A stretch of DNA of 5,478 nucleotides from F-183 sp036502165 (GCA_036502165.1 DASXZC010000644.1:1-5478); one strand, 5' to 3'. Positions 1 to 5,478 are shown, counted from the stretch's first letter. A program made the numbers and translations. The notes: generated from the letters alone by a model not told the origin.

Positions 1-50
1 CGGGAAGGACGAACGCATCCTATCAGAGTAGCCGACTAGCCTCGGAACGT

Positions 51-92
51 GAAACGGGCCCGGCGCGTTTTGAAGAACGCCGGGCCCGTTTC
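51..92. terminator. GC-rich hairpin, probable bidirectional terminator
   Basis: The arms at 51-65 (GAAACGGGCCCGGCG) and 78-92 (CGCCGGGCCCGTTTC) are perfect 15-bp reverse complements around a 12-nt loop. An alternative fold pairs 51-62 with 81-92 and closes the loop with GCGTT/AACGC (65-69/76-80). It begins 43 bases past the receptor stop codon on the minus strand, where an intrinsic terminator is expected. The outermost A/T pairs give a short GTTTC tail in both directions. The plus-strand exit (TTTCGATTTTGA) is more T-rich than the minus-strand exit (TTTCACGTTCC), so it may also stop transcription coming from the left of the window. Neither side has a long uninterrupted T run. Confidence 0.75.
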
Positions 93-135
93 GATTTTGA
101 TGAGTCCGTCGCAGGTGCGGCGGACTCGATCGCAA

Positions 136-3100
136 TTAGAACGTAAAGTGAGCCGAAAGTTGGATGCTTCGCGAGTTGCTGCTATAGAACTGGTCGAAGC
201 GGCCAAATAGCGGATCGTTGGGAACCAAGTCATTGCGGGCGTTGATGAAGCCGCGGCTGGCGACGTCACTTGTGAATCCGCCCGTGTACTGCGCATGGTT
301 CAACAGGTTGAAGAATTGAGCGCCGATATCGAAGGACTTGTGTTCTCCGAGCGAGAAGCGCTTCTTGACAGCGGCGTCAATGTTGTCGATCGGGAACAGC
401 GGGAACGTGTTGCGGCCGCCGTTGACGAGTGCTCCGCTGCCGCCAACGATATAGCGTGCATTCGGATTGTTCGCCACGTACGCCACGATCGAACCGCTGG
501 TGGTCGCCACGTTGCCTTGTGCGTTGTAGCCGGTGACTCCGCTGCCGGTGTTGGCCGCGCCAGCCGGATTGACGAAGACACGGTCGCCCGCGCTGTCGCC
601 GTTCAGGTTGGTGTCGAGGTTGCTCTGCACGGTTGCATACTCGGGAGACTCATACGTATAGGTACCGGAGAGGTTCCAGTTCCCGACGATGTTCCGCATC
701 ATCCAGTTGCTGTTCTTGAAGGGGCGGAACTCGTAGATAGGCGTGAACGTGAACCGCTGACGGCGGTCAAGAGCGGAATCGGACCAATCGGCCTTGAGGT
801 TCTGCATGTCCTGAGCGCGGCGAGGCGTCAGGTAGGTCGAGAAGTTCGTCGCGGTGGCGTCATCTTCGAGGTGGCTCCAGGTATAAGCCACGATGTAGGA
901 CAACCCATTGTTGAAGCGGCGGGTCAGTTGCAGTGCCAGTCCATGATAGGTGGACGAGGCTTGCGGCGCGTAGGCCGTAATGTTCGACTCTGAACCGACT
1001 GAGGCCAGATCGTCGAACGGCAGAGACGGGGTTCCGCCGGGAACGAGGTTCGCTTTCACTTGTGCGAGGGTCTTGGTCAGACCGGCGAAAGTGGAGGCGC
1101 TCGGCATCGTGAAGTACGTCGGGATGTAATTGCTCGGCGTCACTTGAGGGAAGTCGTTCAAGCGCGTCTGGTTCCAGAGATGGACACCGCGGGTACCCGT
1201 GTAGCGGGCTTCAACGGTGTAGTTCTTCGCCATCACGTGCTGAACACCCATGGTCCAGGTCAGGCCGTAGGGGCGCTTGCCGCCAAACGTGTAGGAAGCG
1301 ATCGGGCCCAATGCACCGGCGGGGTCAGTAGGAAGAGCTACAGCCGTTCCCGGGAGTCCGCCAGAGGCGAGGAAGCCGGTCTGAGCGCAATGGGGACCGG
1401 GGCAATCGTTGGTCTGCTGATAGTACGGCGGAGCGGAGTTCGCCGTCAGGTTCGAGTACACCAAGTCATACGCCTGCGAGAATCCACCACGGATCGACCA
1501 TGTGCCGGCCTTTCCGGGAGAGTACGCGAAGCCGATCCTGGGTGCGAAATTCGTCGGATCATAGTGCGGTTCCGCGAAGTTGATTCCGGAGATCGAGCTG
1601 GCCGGGGCGCTGGCGGCCTGATAGCGGGCGGCCACCGGAACGGTGACGTACTCGTATCGCAAGCCGAGGTTGATCGTGAGGTTCGGCCGAATGCGCCAAT
1701 TGTCGTTGGCGTAGCCGGCGTATTGCAGGAATCCAACCGGGTAACTGGTGGCGCCGGCGCTACGCTCGCCGAGGACGTCGGGAGCCTGATCGGTCAGGTA
1801 CCCTTCGAACGACGAATACTCGTAGTTGCCGGTCACGCGCTGGATGAAGTAGTTCGACGCGATCATGTCGATGAAGTCGCCGCCGACCTTGATCGTGTGG
1901 TTGCCGAGCACCTTGGTCACGTTGTTGGTGACCTGGAACAGGTTCTGAATCGAACCGGAGGGGCCCACGGGGCCGAACGTGAGGCCGTTCAACTCGTCGA
2001 CCGTGATCACCGGAAATGCATCGAGGCCCGGGAACGTCTGTGACGGACCGGGAAGCTGATTGACGTTCCGGCTGAACGAAGTACGGAACTCGTTCTGCAG
2101 CGTCGGCGAGAAGGTGTGGAATTCCGACAGGTTGTAAGCGTAGTTGTTGTTGGGCTGGTTTTCATTGAAGGCCGGCACCGAAGCCGCTACGATCGCCGAT
2201 TGCTTGTTGTAAATCCAACGGCCGCGGAGCTGATCTTTGTCGCTCATGTTGTAATCGATCGACACCAGCGCATTGTAGTTGTTGACGAAGACCGGATTGT
2301 TGAAAGCGATCGAACCCACGGGGATGTCCTGGCCAAGCACGGTGGACGTGCCGACGTCAGCAGTGGCGGCGGCCGGAATGTACTTCTGGAACTGTGCGAG
2401 ATTGGTCTTGCTGATGCCTGGGAGGCTGCCGAGCAAGGAATAGCCGGCGGCGGTCGGCGCGATGAGCGGCGAACCGGGAAGGGCGGACTCGCCGATCGGG
2501 TTGTACTCGAAGTTGCCGAAGAAGAACAGCTTGTTCTTGATGATTGGTCCACCGATGGTGGCGCCCAGGCGGTTGTCGTCGAAACGGGGGTTCGATGTTG
2601 CACCGAGACCCTGCGAGACGAGCGAGTCGACCGCGTTCAGGTTGCGATTCTGCAGGTACTCGTAAATATTGCCATGGAACTGATTGGTACCGGTCTTCAC
2701 GATGGCGGTGAAGATACCGCCCGAGCCGCCGCCGAATTCGGGAGCGAACTGGTTCTGCAACAGCGTGAATTCCGCAATCGCCTCATTCGAAGTGCCCATC
2801 ATCGGGGCGGGATTGTAGTAGTTGTTGTTGCTCACGCCGTCGAGGAAGAAGGAGTTGTTGTCGGGCCGCTGGCCGGATACCGTGGGACCAAATCCCTGGC
2901 CAACGCCACCGGAGGTCGAGACGCCCGCGCCAACCAAGGCGAGGTTGTAGATGCCGGAACCCGAGGAGGTCTGCGGCAACTCGGCGACCTGCCGGGTGTC
3001 GAAGGTGGCCTGCAATTGGGCCGTCGTGGTGTCGATGCCGGCGCCGGCGTCGGTCACTTCGACAGTGGTGGTCGTGGTGCTGACCTGCATCGTGATGTTC

Positions 3101-3480
3101 GCCGTCAAAGTCGCGCCCAGTTCAACGACGAGACCTTTCTTCGTGGCGGCGCCAAATCCTTGGGCAGTCGCCTTGAGAGTGTAAGTGCCAACAGGAAGGT
3201 TAAAAAATCGGTAAACGCCGTTGTTGTCAGCGGCGGCGGTAGAGCTTACGCCCGTCGAATCGTTCTGGATTGTGAGAGAGGCGCCGGTGATGACCGCACC
3301 CGTCGGGTCAGACACTGTTCCGGTGACGTCGCCGCTGATGGCTTGTCCATACATCGGAACCAGCGCTACCAGGAGAGAGAGGAAAGCAACAGCTAGTACG
3401 TTGATCTTGATACTCCCAAACCTTTCTCGAGGCCAAGGTTTACTGTTGATCGAAAGCAACCGTGGAATCCTACTGTTCAT
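136..3480 (-). CDS. Oar-like TonB-dependent outer-membrane receptor with carboxypeptidase-regulatory-like N-domain
   Basis: This 1114-residue protein probably imports a substrate across the outer membrane using TonB energy; no substrate can be named. Residues 1-47 form a long basic signal peptide with a hydrophobic core (about 27-43) and likely cleavage near YGQA. Residues about 48-130 form a carboxypeptidase-D regulatory-like beta-sandwich (GTVSDPTGAVITGA, then YRFFNLPVGTYTL). A TTTTTV linker leads to the plug (about 150-265), with FFLDGVSNNN and the FGGGSGG...VKTGTNQFHG segment. The rest is beta-barrel, including the common IGGPIIKNKLFFFG and QFFNLLNHAQYTGG stretches. It ends HFTF; a terminal Phe is the usual barrel-assembly signal. 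Length fits the acidobacterial family (about 1000-1200). The ATG at 3480 is preferred because AAGGA sits 6 nt upstream. An in-frame ATG at 3486 and a TTG at 3525 (1129 residues) are less likely: the first abuts the AAGGA and the second has no ribosome site. No frameshift or missing section is seen. No clear TonB box was found. The only cysteines are C693 and C698. Confidence 0.93.
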   Translation of the reverse strand: MNSRIPRLLSINSKPWPRERFGSIKINVLAVAFLSLLVALVPMYGQAISGDVTGTVSDPTGAVITGASLTIQNDSTGVSSTAAADNNGVYRFFNLPVGTYTLKATAQGFGAATKKGLVVELGATLTANITMQVSTTTTTVEVTDAGAGIDTTTAQLQATFDTRQVAELPQTSSGSGIYNLALVGAGVSTSGGVGQGFGPTVSGQRPDNNSFFLDGVSNNNYYNPAPMMGTSNEAIAEFTLLQNQFAPEFGGGSGGIFTAIVKTGTNQFHGNIYEYLQNRNLNAVDSLVSQGLGATSNPRFDDNRLGATIGGPIIKNKLFFFGNFEYNPIGESALPGSPLIAPTAAGYSLLGSLPGISKTNLAQFQKYIPAAATADVGTSTVLGQDIPVGSIAFNNPVFVNNYNALVSIDYNMSDKDQLRGRWIYNKQSAIVAASVPAFNENQPNNNYAYNLSEFHTFSPTLQNEFRTSFSRNVNQLPGPSQTFPGLDAFPVITVDELNGLTFGPVGPSGSIQNLFQVTNNVTKVLGNHTIKVGGDFIDMIASNYFIQRVTGNYEYSSFEGYLTDQAPDVLGERSAGATSYPVGFLQYAGYANDNWRIRPNLTINLGLRYEYVTVPVAARYQAASAPASSISGINFAEPHYDPTNFAPRIGFAYSPGKAGTWSIRGGFSQAYDLVYSNLTANSAPPYYQQTNDCPGPHCAQTGFLASGGLPGTAVALPTDPAGALGPIASYTFGGKRPYGLTWTMGVQHVMAKNYTVEARYTGTRGVHLWNQTRLNDFPQVTPSNYIPTYFTMPSASTFAGLTKTLAQVKANLVPGGTPSLPFDDLASVGSESNITAYAPQASSTYHGLALQLTRRFNNGLSYIVAYTWSHLEDDATATNFSTYLTPRRAQDMQNLKADWSDSALDRRQRFTFTPIYEFRPFKNSNWMMRNIVGNWNLSGTYTYESPEYATVQSNLDTNLNGDSAGDRVFVNPAGAANTGSGVTGYNAQGNVATTSGSIVAYVANNPNARYIVGGSGALVNGGRNTFPLFPIDNIDAAVKKRFSLGEHKSFDIGAQFFNLLNHAQYTGGFTSDVASRGFINARNDLVPNDPLFGRFDQFYSSNSRSIQLSAHFTF

Positions 3481-3486
3481 GTTCAT

Positions 3487-3491
3487 TCCTT
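3487..3491 (-). promoter_or_regulatory. Ribosome binding site of the receptor gene
   Basis: On the minus strand AAGGA is followed by ATGAAC and then ATG. The spacing is 6 nt to the ATG at 3480 but 0 nt to the ATG at 3486. This decides the start in favour of 3480 and against both the 3486 ATG and the upstream TTG at 3525. Confidence 0.7.
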
Positions 3492-3620
3492 GCGTAGCAT
3501 GGCCGTTCTCCGCTCGACTCTTCAAGGAGACGGCGGGATCGGGTGCGATAGTGATGTTTTGCGGGAAAGTGGGCGGCCGAAGGGGATAACGGCAGCCGTG
3601 AGACTCAACCGCAAACTATC

Positions 3621-3649
3621 AAAAATGTCCCGCGGCTGGGAGAGCCGCG
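3621..3649 (-). promoter_or_regulatory. Hairpin plus T run in the receptor leader, possible attenuator
   Basis: CGCGGCT (3631-3637) and AGCCGCG (3643-3649) are perfect 7-bp reverse complements around a 5-nt loop. On the minus strand the stem is followed by GGACA and then five T (3625-3621). If the receptor transcript starts farther upstream, this lies about 150 nt before its start codon and could act as an attenuator or a stabilising 5' structure. The 5-nt gap between stem and T run makes it a weak intrinsic terminator. No alternative antiterminator pairing was worked out. Confidence 0.35.
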
Positions 3650-3790
3650 CGACTGCATGAGCGTTTCTTGGCGAAGATTACCAAATAACCGAAGCAAATG
3701 TCCGAGCGATTATCGATCTCGCAGCAAGGTTTCGCGCTCTAAGACCCTTTTCGAAGCAAGCGTTTTCTGCGGTTCAAGTGCGAGTTGGTG

Positions 3791-3805
3791 ATTGCCGCAG
3801 GCAAT
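3791..3805. repeat. ATTGCC-GCA-GGCAAT dyad
   Basis: The 6-bp arms at 3791-3796 and 3800-3805 are perfect reverse complements with a 3-base centre. A further T/A pair at 3789/3807 lies beyond one mismatch. It sits about 310 bp upstream of the receptor start codon. It could be a protein-binding site or a small RNA hairpin; sequence alone does not decide. Confidence 0.35.
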
Positions 3806-3885
3806 TATCATCTATCGAACGACCCCGCCGCTTTTTCCCTGCGCCATCGAAATGCGCACAGCGACGAGGCTAACTCGCTTTGTCC

Positions 3886-3895
3886 TGTTATAACA
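3886..3895 (-). promoter_or_regulatory. Possible extended -10 promoter element for the receptor
   Basis: TGTTATAACA is a perfect 10-bp palindrome, so it reads TGnTATAAC (extended -10 form) on both strands. A TTGACG hexamer on the minus strand (3907-3902) lies only 9 nt upstream of the TATAAC, too close for a standard -35/-10 pair. Use by the receptor would give a leader of about 400 nt. It is the best -10-like element seen in this gap, but weak as a promoter call, and the palindrome could equally be an operator. Confidence 0.3.
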
Positions 3896-4083
3896 CGGTT
3901 ACGTCAAGAAAACACGTGCCAAATGGACATTTTTTTGTTCCGTAATTTGTAGAGCCGTCTACGGAAATTGGAATTTTCGGGGGTTGGGAAGGTGGCCTTG
4001 AGAATACCAGCTAAATGGATCGAATCGAGGTGCGGAAACACTCAAATTGTTTCAGGAGCGGTCTACGTAACTGGGCCGTAGCC

Positions 4084-4096
4084 GCCCGATTCGGGC
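4084..4096 (-). terminator. Small hairpin just after the SRPBCC stop codon
   Basis: GCCCGATTCGGGC is an inverted repeat (GCCCG/CGGGC, 3-nt loop) beginning 3 bases past the TGA of the leftward SRPBCC gene. Its position suits a terminator. The stem is short and no T run follows on the minus strand, so it may only protect the 3' end of the message. Confidence 0.3.
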
Positions 4097-4099
4097 TGT

Positions 4100-4573
4100 T
4101 CACGCCAAATATTTTCGCAATCTCGTCCAATAATGCTCGGTCCAACCGGACGCGAGCCGTTCGGCGGCTTCGGGCGGGAAGCCGGTGTGGTCGAAAACAA
4201 TTCGGGTACCCATATTGCGCGGAGTCAAATCGAAGCGGGCGATCGAAAAAATTCCTTCCGGCCACCCCGACGACCGCCAGGCTTGGACGATTAGACGGCC
4301 GACGGTGAGCTCGATGTTCCGTCCGGCGATCTGGCCATCGAACAGCTTGAACGTTCCGCCCGGCGTCCGATCGATATCGGCGCCCATGCCGGAAAAGGCG
4401 CGGAACTGCTTCGCATCGAGCAGTGCTTCGTAAATCCGTGCGGGATTCGCGTCGAAGTCCTCCTCCTGGTGGATCGACCGCGCGGCCGTTATCTGCCCGG
4501 TTTGCGCCAGCGCGTCGATGGCCAACAGGGTGGCTCCGCCAGTCACGGCGAAGCGCCGTCTCGTCATGATCAT
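4100..4573 (-). CDS. SRPBCC/AHSA1-type protein with twin-arginine-like signal peptide
   Basis: This 157-residue protein is a probable small-ligand-binding helix-grip (START-like) domain; no reaction or ligand can be named. The N-terminus reads TRRRFAV (4-10) and then a modest hydrophobic stretch to ALA (about 21-23), which fits a Tat signal peptide and export across the inner membrane. The mature domain (about 32-157) shows typical AHSA1-type features: SIHQEEDF, IYEALLDAKQF (47-57), GGTFKLFDGQIAGRNIEL (72-89), IVQAWR, WPEG and the C-terminal helix GWTEHYWTRLRKYL. Domain length is complete. The ATG at 4573 is chosen over the ATG at 4567 because AGGAG (4586-4582) lies 8 nt upstream of it. It is transcribed divergently from the ArsR gene and shares a 64-bp control region with it. 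Tat export is unusual for a family that is mostly cytoplasmic. A membrane-anchored product is possible if the signal is not cut. Confidence 0.85.
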   Translation of the reverse strand: MIMTRRRFAVTGGATLLAIDALAQTGQITAARSIHQEEDFDANPARIYEALLDAKQFRAFSGMGADIDRTPGGTFKLFDGQIAGRNIELTVGRLIVQAWRSSGWPEGIFSIARFDLTPRNMGTRIVFDHTGFPPEAAERLASGWTEHYWTRLRKYLA

Positions 4574-4588
4574 GTTTGCCTCTCCTCT

Positions 4589-4617
4589 TTGCAACATTAA
4601 ACCAACTGGTTTACAAT
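4589..4617 (+). promoter_or_regulatory. Predicted promoter of the ArsR operon
   Basis: TTGCAA (4589-4594) and TACAAT (4612-4617) are spaced by exactly 17 nt, resembling a sigma70-type promoter. The predicted start of transcription near 4624 falls within the AAGGAG ribosome site (4623-4628), which lies 9 nt before the ATG, so the leader would be only about 14 nt. The operator dyad sits in the spacer and covers the first two bases of the -10 box. Confidence 0.6.
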
Positions 4618-4624
4618 TATGCAA
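4596..4624 (-). promoter_or_regulatory. Predicted promoter of the Tat-signal SRPBCC gene
   Basis: Read on the minus strand, TTGCAT (4624-4619) is followed after 17 nt by TTTAAT (4601-4596), a good sigma70-like pair. Transcription would start near 4589, giving a leader of about 16 nt carrying the GAGGAGAGG ribosome site. It interlocks with the rightward promoter: each -35 box lies just outside the other's -10 box. Confidence 0.6.
4598..4613. promoter_or_regulatory. Shared operator dyad, likely ArsR-family binding site
   Basis: TAAACCA-AC-TGGTTTA has perfect 7-bp arms (4598-4604 and 4607-4613) around a 2-bp centre. It overlaps the -10 boxes of both divergent promoters. Dimeric ArsR-family winged-helix repressors bind short dyads of this kind over their own promoters. 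Assignment to the neighbouring ArsR protein is inferred from position. Confidence 0.7.
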
Positions 4625-4637
4625 GGAGCTTCTCTGA

Positions 4638-5009
4638 ATGTCAACGGTCGCGGCGAAGGAAGAACGGCTCGATCTGGTCTTCCACGCTCTTTCGGATCGA
4701 ACGCGCCGCGCGCTGATGCATCGGCTCGCGTCGGAGGGGACATCGAAAATCACCGACCTCGCCGAGCCGTTCGCGATGTCGCTGCCGGCGGTGTCGAAGC
4801 ACCTGCGCGTACTCGAAGACGCGCGACTGGTTTCGCGCGCCGTCGACGGAAGAGTCCACCGGTTTCGACTGGTGCCCGAATCGCTCGCGCCGGCGGATGT
4901 GTGGCTCGATGGATACCGGAGCTTTTGGGAGGACACTCTCGAGGCGCTCGCGAATTACGCGGAGCGTACGCCCGTTCCGAATAAGCGCGGGAAGAGGAAG
5001 TCGTCGTGA
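4638..5009 (+). CDS. ArsR-family winged-helix transcriptional repressor (non-metal type)
   Basis: This 123-residue DNA-binding regulator is a probable dimeric autorepressor of its own operon and of the divergent SRPBCC gene. The sequence LVFHALSDRTRRALMHRLA (13-31) is the typical first helix pair of this family. ITDLAEPFAMSLPAVSKHLRVLE (38-60) is the helix-turn-helix, with SLPAVSKHLRVLEDARLV as the recognition segment. SRAVDGRVHRFRL (66-78) is the beta-wing. The C-terminal helix WLDGYRSFWEDTLEALANY matches the ArsR subgroup found beside AHSA1/SRPBCC genes. There is no cysteine at all, so the classic ELCVCD-type metal site is absent and a metal signal is unlikely. The tail (about 111-123) is lysine/arginine-rich. 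The ATG start has AAGGAG 9 nt upstream. Its stop overlaps the GTG start of the next gene by 4 bases. Confidence 0.92.
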   Translation: MSTVAAKEERLDLVFHALSDRTRRALMHRLASEGTSKITDLAEPFAMSLPAVSKHLRVLEDARLVSRAVDGRVHRFRLVPESLAPADVWLDGYRSFWEDTLEALANYAERTPVPNKRGKRKSS

Positions 5010-5443
5010 CGCTGGTTGTACGCCGCACGATTCGCGCATCGCAACAGCGCTTGTTCGACGCCTGGACGCAGCCGGAGCTGTTGCTCAAATGGTGGGGTCC
5101 ACGCCCGGTCCGATGCGTGGGCGCGGAAATCGACTTGCGCACCGGCGGCGCGTATCGCATCGACAACGAGTTTCCTGACGGTACGATCCTCTCGATTCGA
5201 GGAACTTTCGAAGTCGTCGAGCCGCCCCGCAGACTCATATATAGTTGGCGCGCCGGCGAAGAGGCGCAGAGTCTCGAGCGGGTCACCGTGCAGTTCGAAG
5301 CAACCGACGCGGGCATGACCGAAGTCATCGTCACGCACGAGCGCATTCCCGGCCGAACACTGCTGGAACGGCACAAAATGGGCTGGGAAGGATGCCTCGA
5401 CGGACTCGCCGCCTACATCGGCGATATATTTGAGCCATGCTGA
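5006..5443 (+). CDS. AHSA1/SRPBCC domain protein (cytoplasmic)
   Basis: This 145-residue protein is a single START-like (AHSA1) domain with no signal peptide. Such proteins form a hydrophobic ligand cavity; the ligand and any activity are unknown here. Family marks are RTIRASQQRLFDAWTQPELL followed by LKWWGP (hallmark W-W-G), the TGGAYRI strand, the FEVVEPPRRLIYSW strand pair, TEVIVTHERI, and the C-terminal helix GWEGCLDGLAAYI. Length is normal. The GTG start (5006-5008) overlaps the ArsR stop in a GTGA arrangement and has GAGGAAG (4994-5000) 5 nt upstream, so translation is probably coupled. Pairing of ArsR with a downstream AHSA1 gene is a common bacterial arrangement, and the two probably respond to the same signal. 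Its 3' end overlaps the next reading frame by 7 bases. Confidence 0.9.
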   Translation: MTLVVRRTIRASQQRLFDAWTQPELLLKWWGPRPVRCVGAEIDLRTGGAYRIDNEFPDGTILSIRGTFEVVEPPRRLIYSWRAGEEAQSLERVTVQFEATDAGMTEVIVTHERIPGRTLLERHKMGWEGCLDGLAAYIGDIFEPC

Positions 5444-5478
5444 GGAGCTTCGGCCAGGATTTCATATACAGCTTACGC
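5437..5478 (+). CDS. N-terminus of ADOP/FtsX-like ABC-type permease (cut by window edge)
   Basis: Only 14 codons are visible, reading MLRSFGQDFIYSLR. The pattern Q-D-x-x-Y-x-L-R close to the start matches the usual opening of acidobacterial duplicated orphan permeases (ADOP, MacB/FtsX-like), which commonly begin with a QDLRYALR-type segment before the first membrane helix. Full members have about 800 residues with two FtsX-type units. The ATG overlaps the AHSA1 stop codon (ATGCTGA, 7-base overlap), which supports a real coupled gene, though the local ribosome site (TTTGAG) is weak. Identification rests on a short match, so it needs the downstream sequence; the frame is open to the end of the window. 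Confidence 0.6.
   Translation, partial: MLRSFGQDFIYSLR

Larger units (their letters stand above)
3621..3934. repeat. 10-bp inverted repeat AAAAATGTCC / GGACATTTTT flanking about 300 bp
   Basis: AAAAATGTCC at 3621-3630 is matched exactly in inverted orientation by GGACATTTTT at 3925-3934, the latter within a longer T run. The enclosed DNA has no gene. A decayed insertion-sequence or MITE footprint is possible, but similarity does not extend past the 10 bases and no target duplication was found, so chance is a fair alternative. Confidence 0.2.
3481..4099. other. Long non-coding intergenic region upstream of the receptor gene
   Basis: No credible reading frame lies in these roughly 620 bases. 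The only open frames entering it are extensions or shadows of the flanking genes, and no tRNA-like cloverleaf was noticed. Composition shifts to more A/T with homopolymer runs, including seven T at 3930-3936, unlike the flanking coding DNA. It should hold the receptor promoter and leader, and the 3' end of the leftward SRPBCC gene enters from the right. Structured elements are listed separately: a hairpin at 3631-3649, a dyad at 3791-3805, a palindromic -10-like site at 3886-3895, a CACGTG palindrome at 3913-3918 and an AT-rich 6-bp hairpin (GAAACA/TGTTTC) at 4035-4053. Confidence 0.7.

Noticed and set aside
1..50. Possible C-terminal tail of a plus-strand gene (for example GKDERILSE then TAG at 29-31) or a minus-strand ATG at 18
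   Set aside because: Too short to support. Two frames end here with equally plausible tails, and the minus-strand ATG lacks a properly spaced ribosome site.
2116..3396. A long plus-strand reading frame (426 codons) opposite the receptor gene, with two more at 1060-2043 and 295-993
   Set aside because: They lie entirely antisense to a clear receptor gene. Their translations are low-complexity (Val/Arg/Gly-rich) with no recognisable domain, which is what GC-rich third-position bias produces on the opposite strand.
3481..3525. Longer receptor starting at TTG 3525 (15 extra residues)
   Set aside because: No ribosome site precedes the TTG, whereas the ATG at 3480 has AAGGA 6 nt upstream and begins a suitable signal peptide.
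3894..3936. Intrinsic terminator on the plus strand ending in the seven-T run
   Set aside because: No stable stem directly precedes the T run (only a 4-bp ACGT pairing), and no plus-strand gene lies upstream that would need it.
4574..4936. N-terminal extension of the leftward SRPBCC reading frame up to 4936
   Set aside because: It would run antisense through the ArsR gene and the shared promoters. The added residues look like Ser/Arg-rich shadow sequence, and the Tat-like signal with its ribosome site starts at 4573.
4750..5376. Minus-strand reading frames of 139-208 codons opposite ArsR and AHSA1
   Set aside because: They are antisense to two well-recognised genes, are rich in Arg/Ser/Pro, and show no domain.
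1..5478. CRISPR array, tRNA, rRNA, intact insertion sequence or phage genes
   Set aside because: No spaced direct repeats, no tRNA-like cloverleaf and no transposase or phage protein were seen.

Overview
The window most likely comes from an acidobacterium of the Solibacter/Bryobacter type. Three things point there. The DNA is GC-rich. It carries a very long Oar-like TonB-dependent receptor with an N-terminal carboxypeptidase-regulatory-like domain, a family hugely expanded in Acidobacteriota. The last 42 bases also read as the N-terminus of an ADOP-type permease (acidobacterial duplicated orphan permease, an FtsX/MacB-like family). The lineage is inferred from gene families, not from a marker gene.

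Left part (1-3480). A perfect 15-bp GC-rich hairpin (51-92) follows the 3' end of one large minus-strand gene (136-3480). That gene encodes an intact 1114-residue outer-membrane receptor with a signal peptide, a carboxypeptidase-D-like domain, a plug and a long beta-barrel ending in Phe. Its substrate cannot be told from sequence.

Middle (3481-4099). About 620 bp hold no credible gene. This is the 5' region of the receptor gene. It contains a 7-bp GC hairpin with a trailing T run on the minus strand, an ATTGCC/GGCAAT dyad, a palindromic extended -10-like site and a pair of 10-bp inverted repeats.

Right part (4100-5478). This is a compact divergent regulatory module. Leftward runs a 157-residue SRPBCC/AHSA1-type protein with a twin-arginine-like signal peptide. 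Rightward runs a tightly overlapping run of three genes: a cysteine-free ArsR-family repressor, a second (cytoplasmic) AHSA1/SRPBCC protein, and the start of an ADOP-like permease that leaves the window. The 64-bp gap between the divergent genes holds two interlocked sigma70-like promoters, each with a 17-nt spacer. They share one 16-bp dyad (4598-4613) that overlaps both -10 boxes. The simplest reading is an autoregulated switch in which the ArsR protein silences both directions together, with the SRPBCC proteins as ligand-binding partners or effectors. The ligand is unknown.
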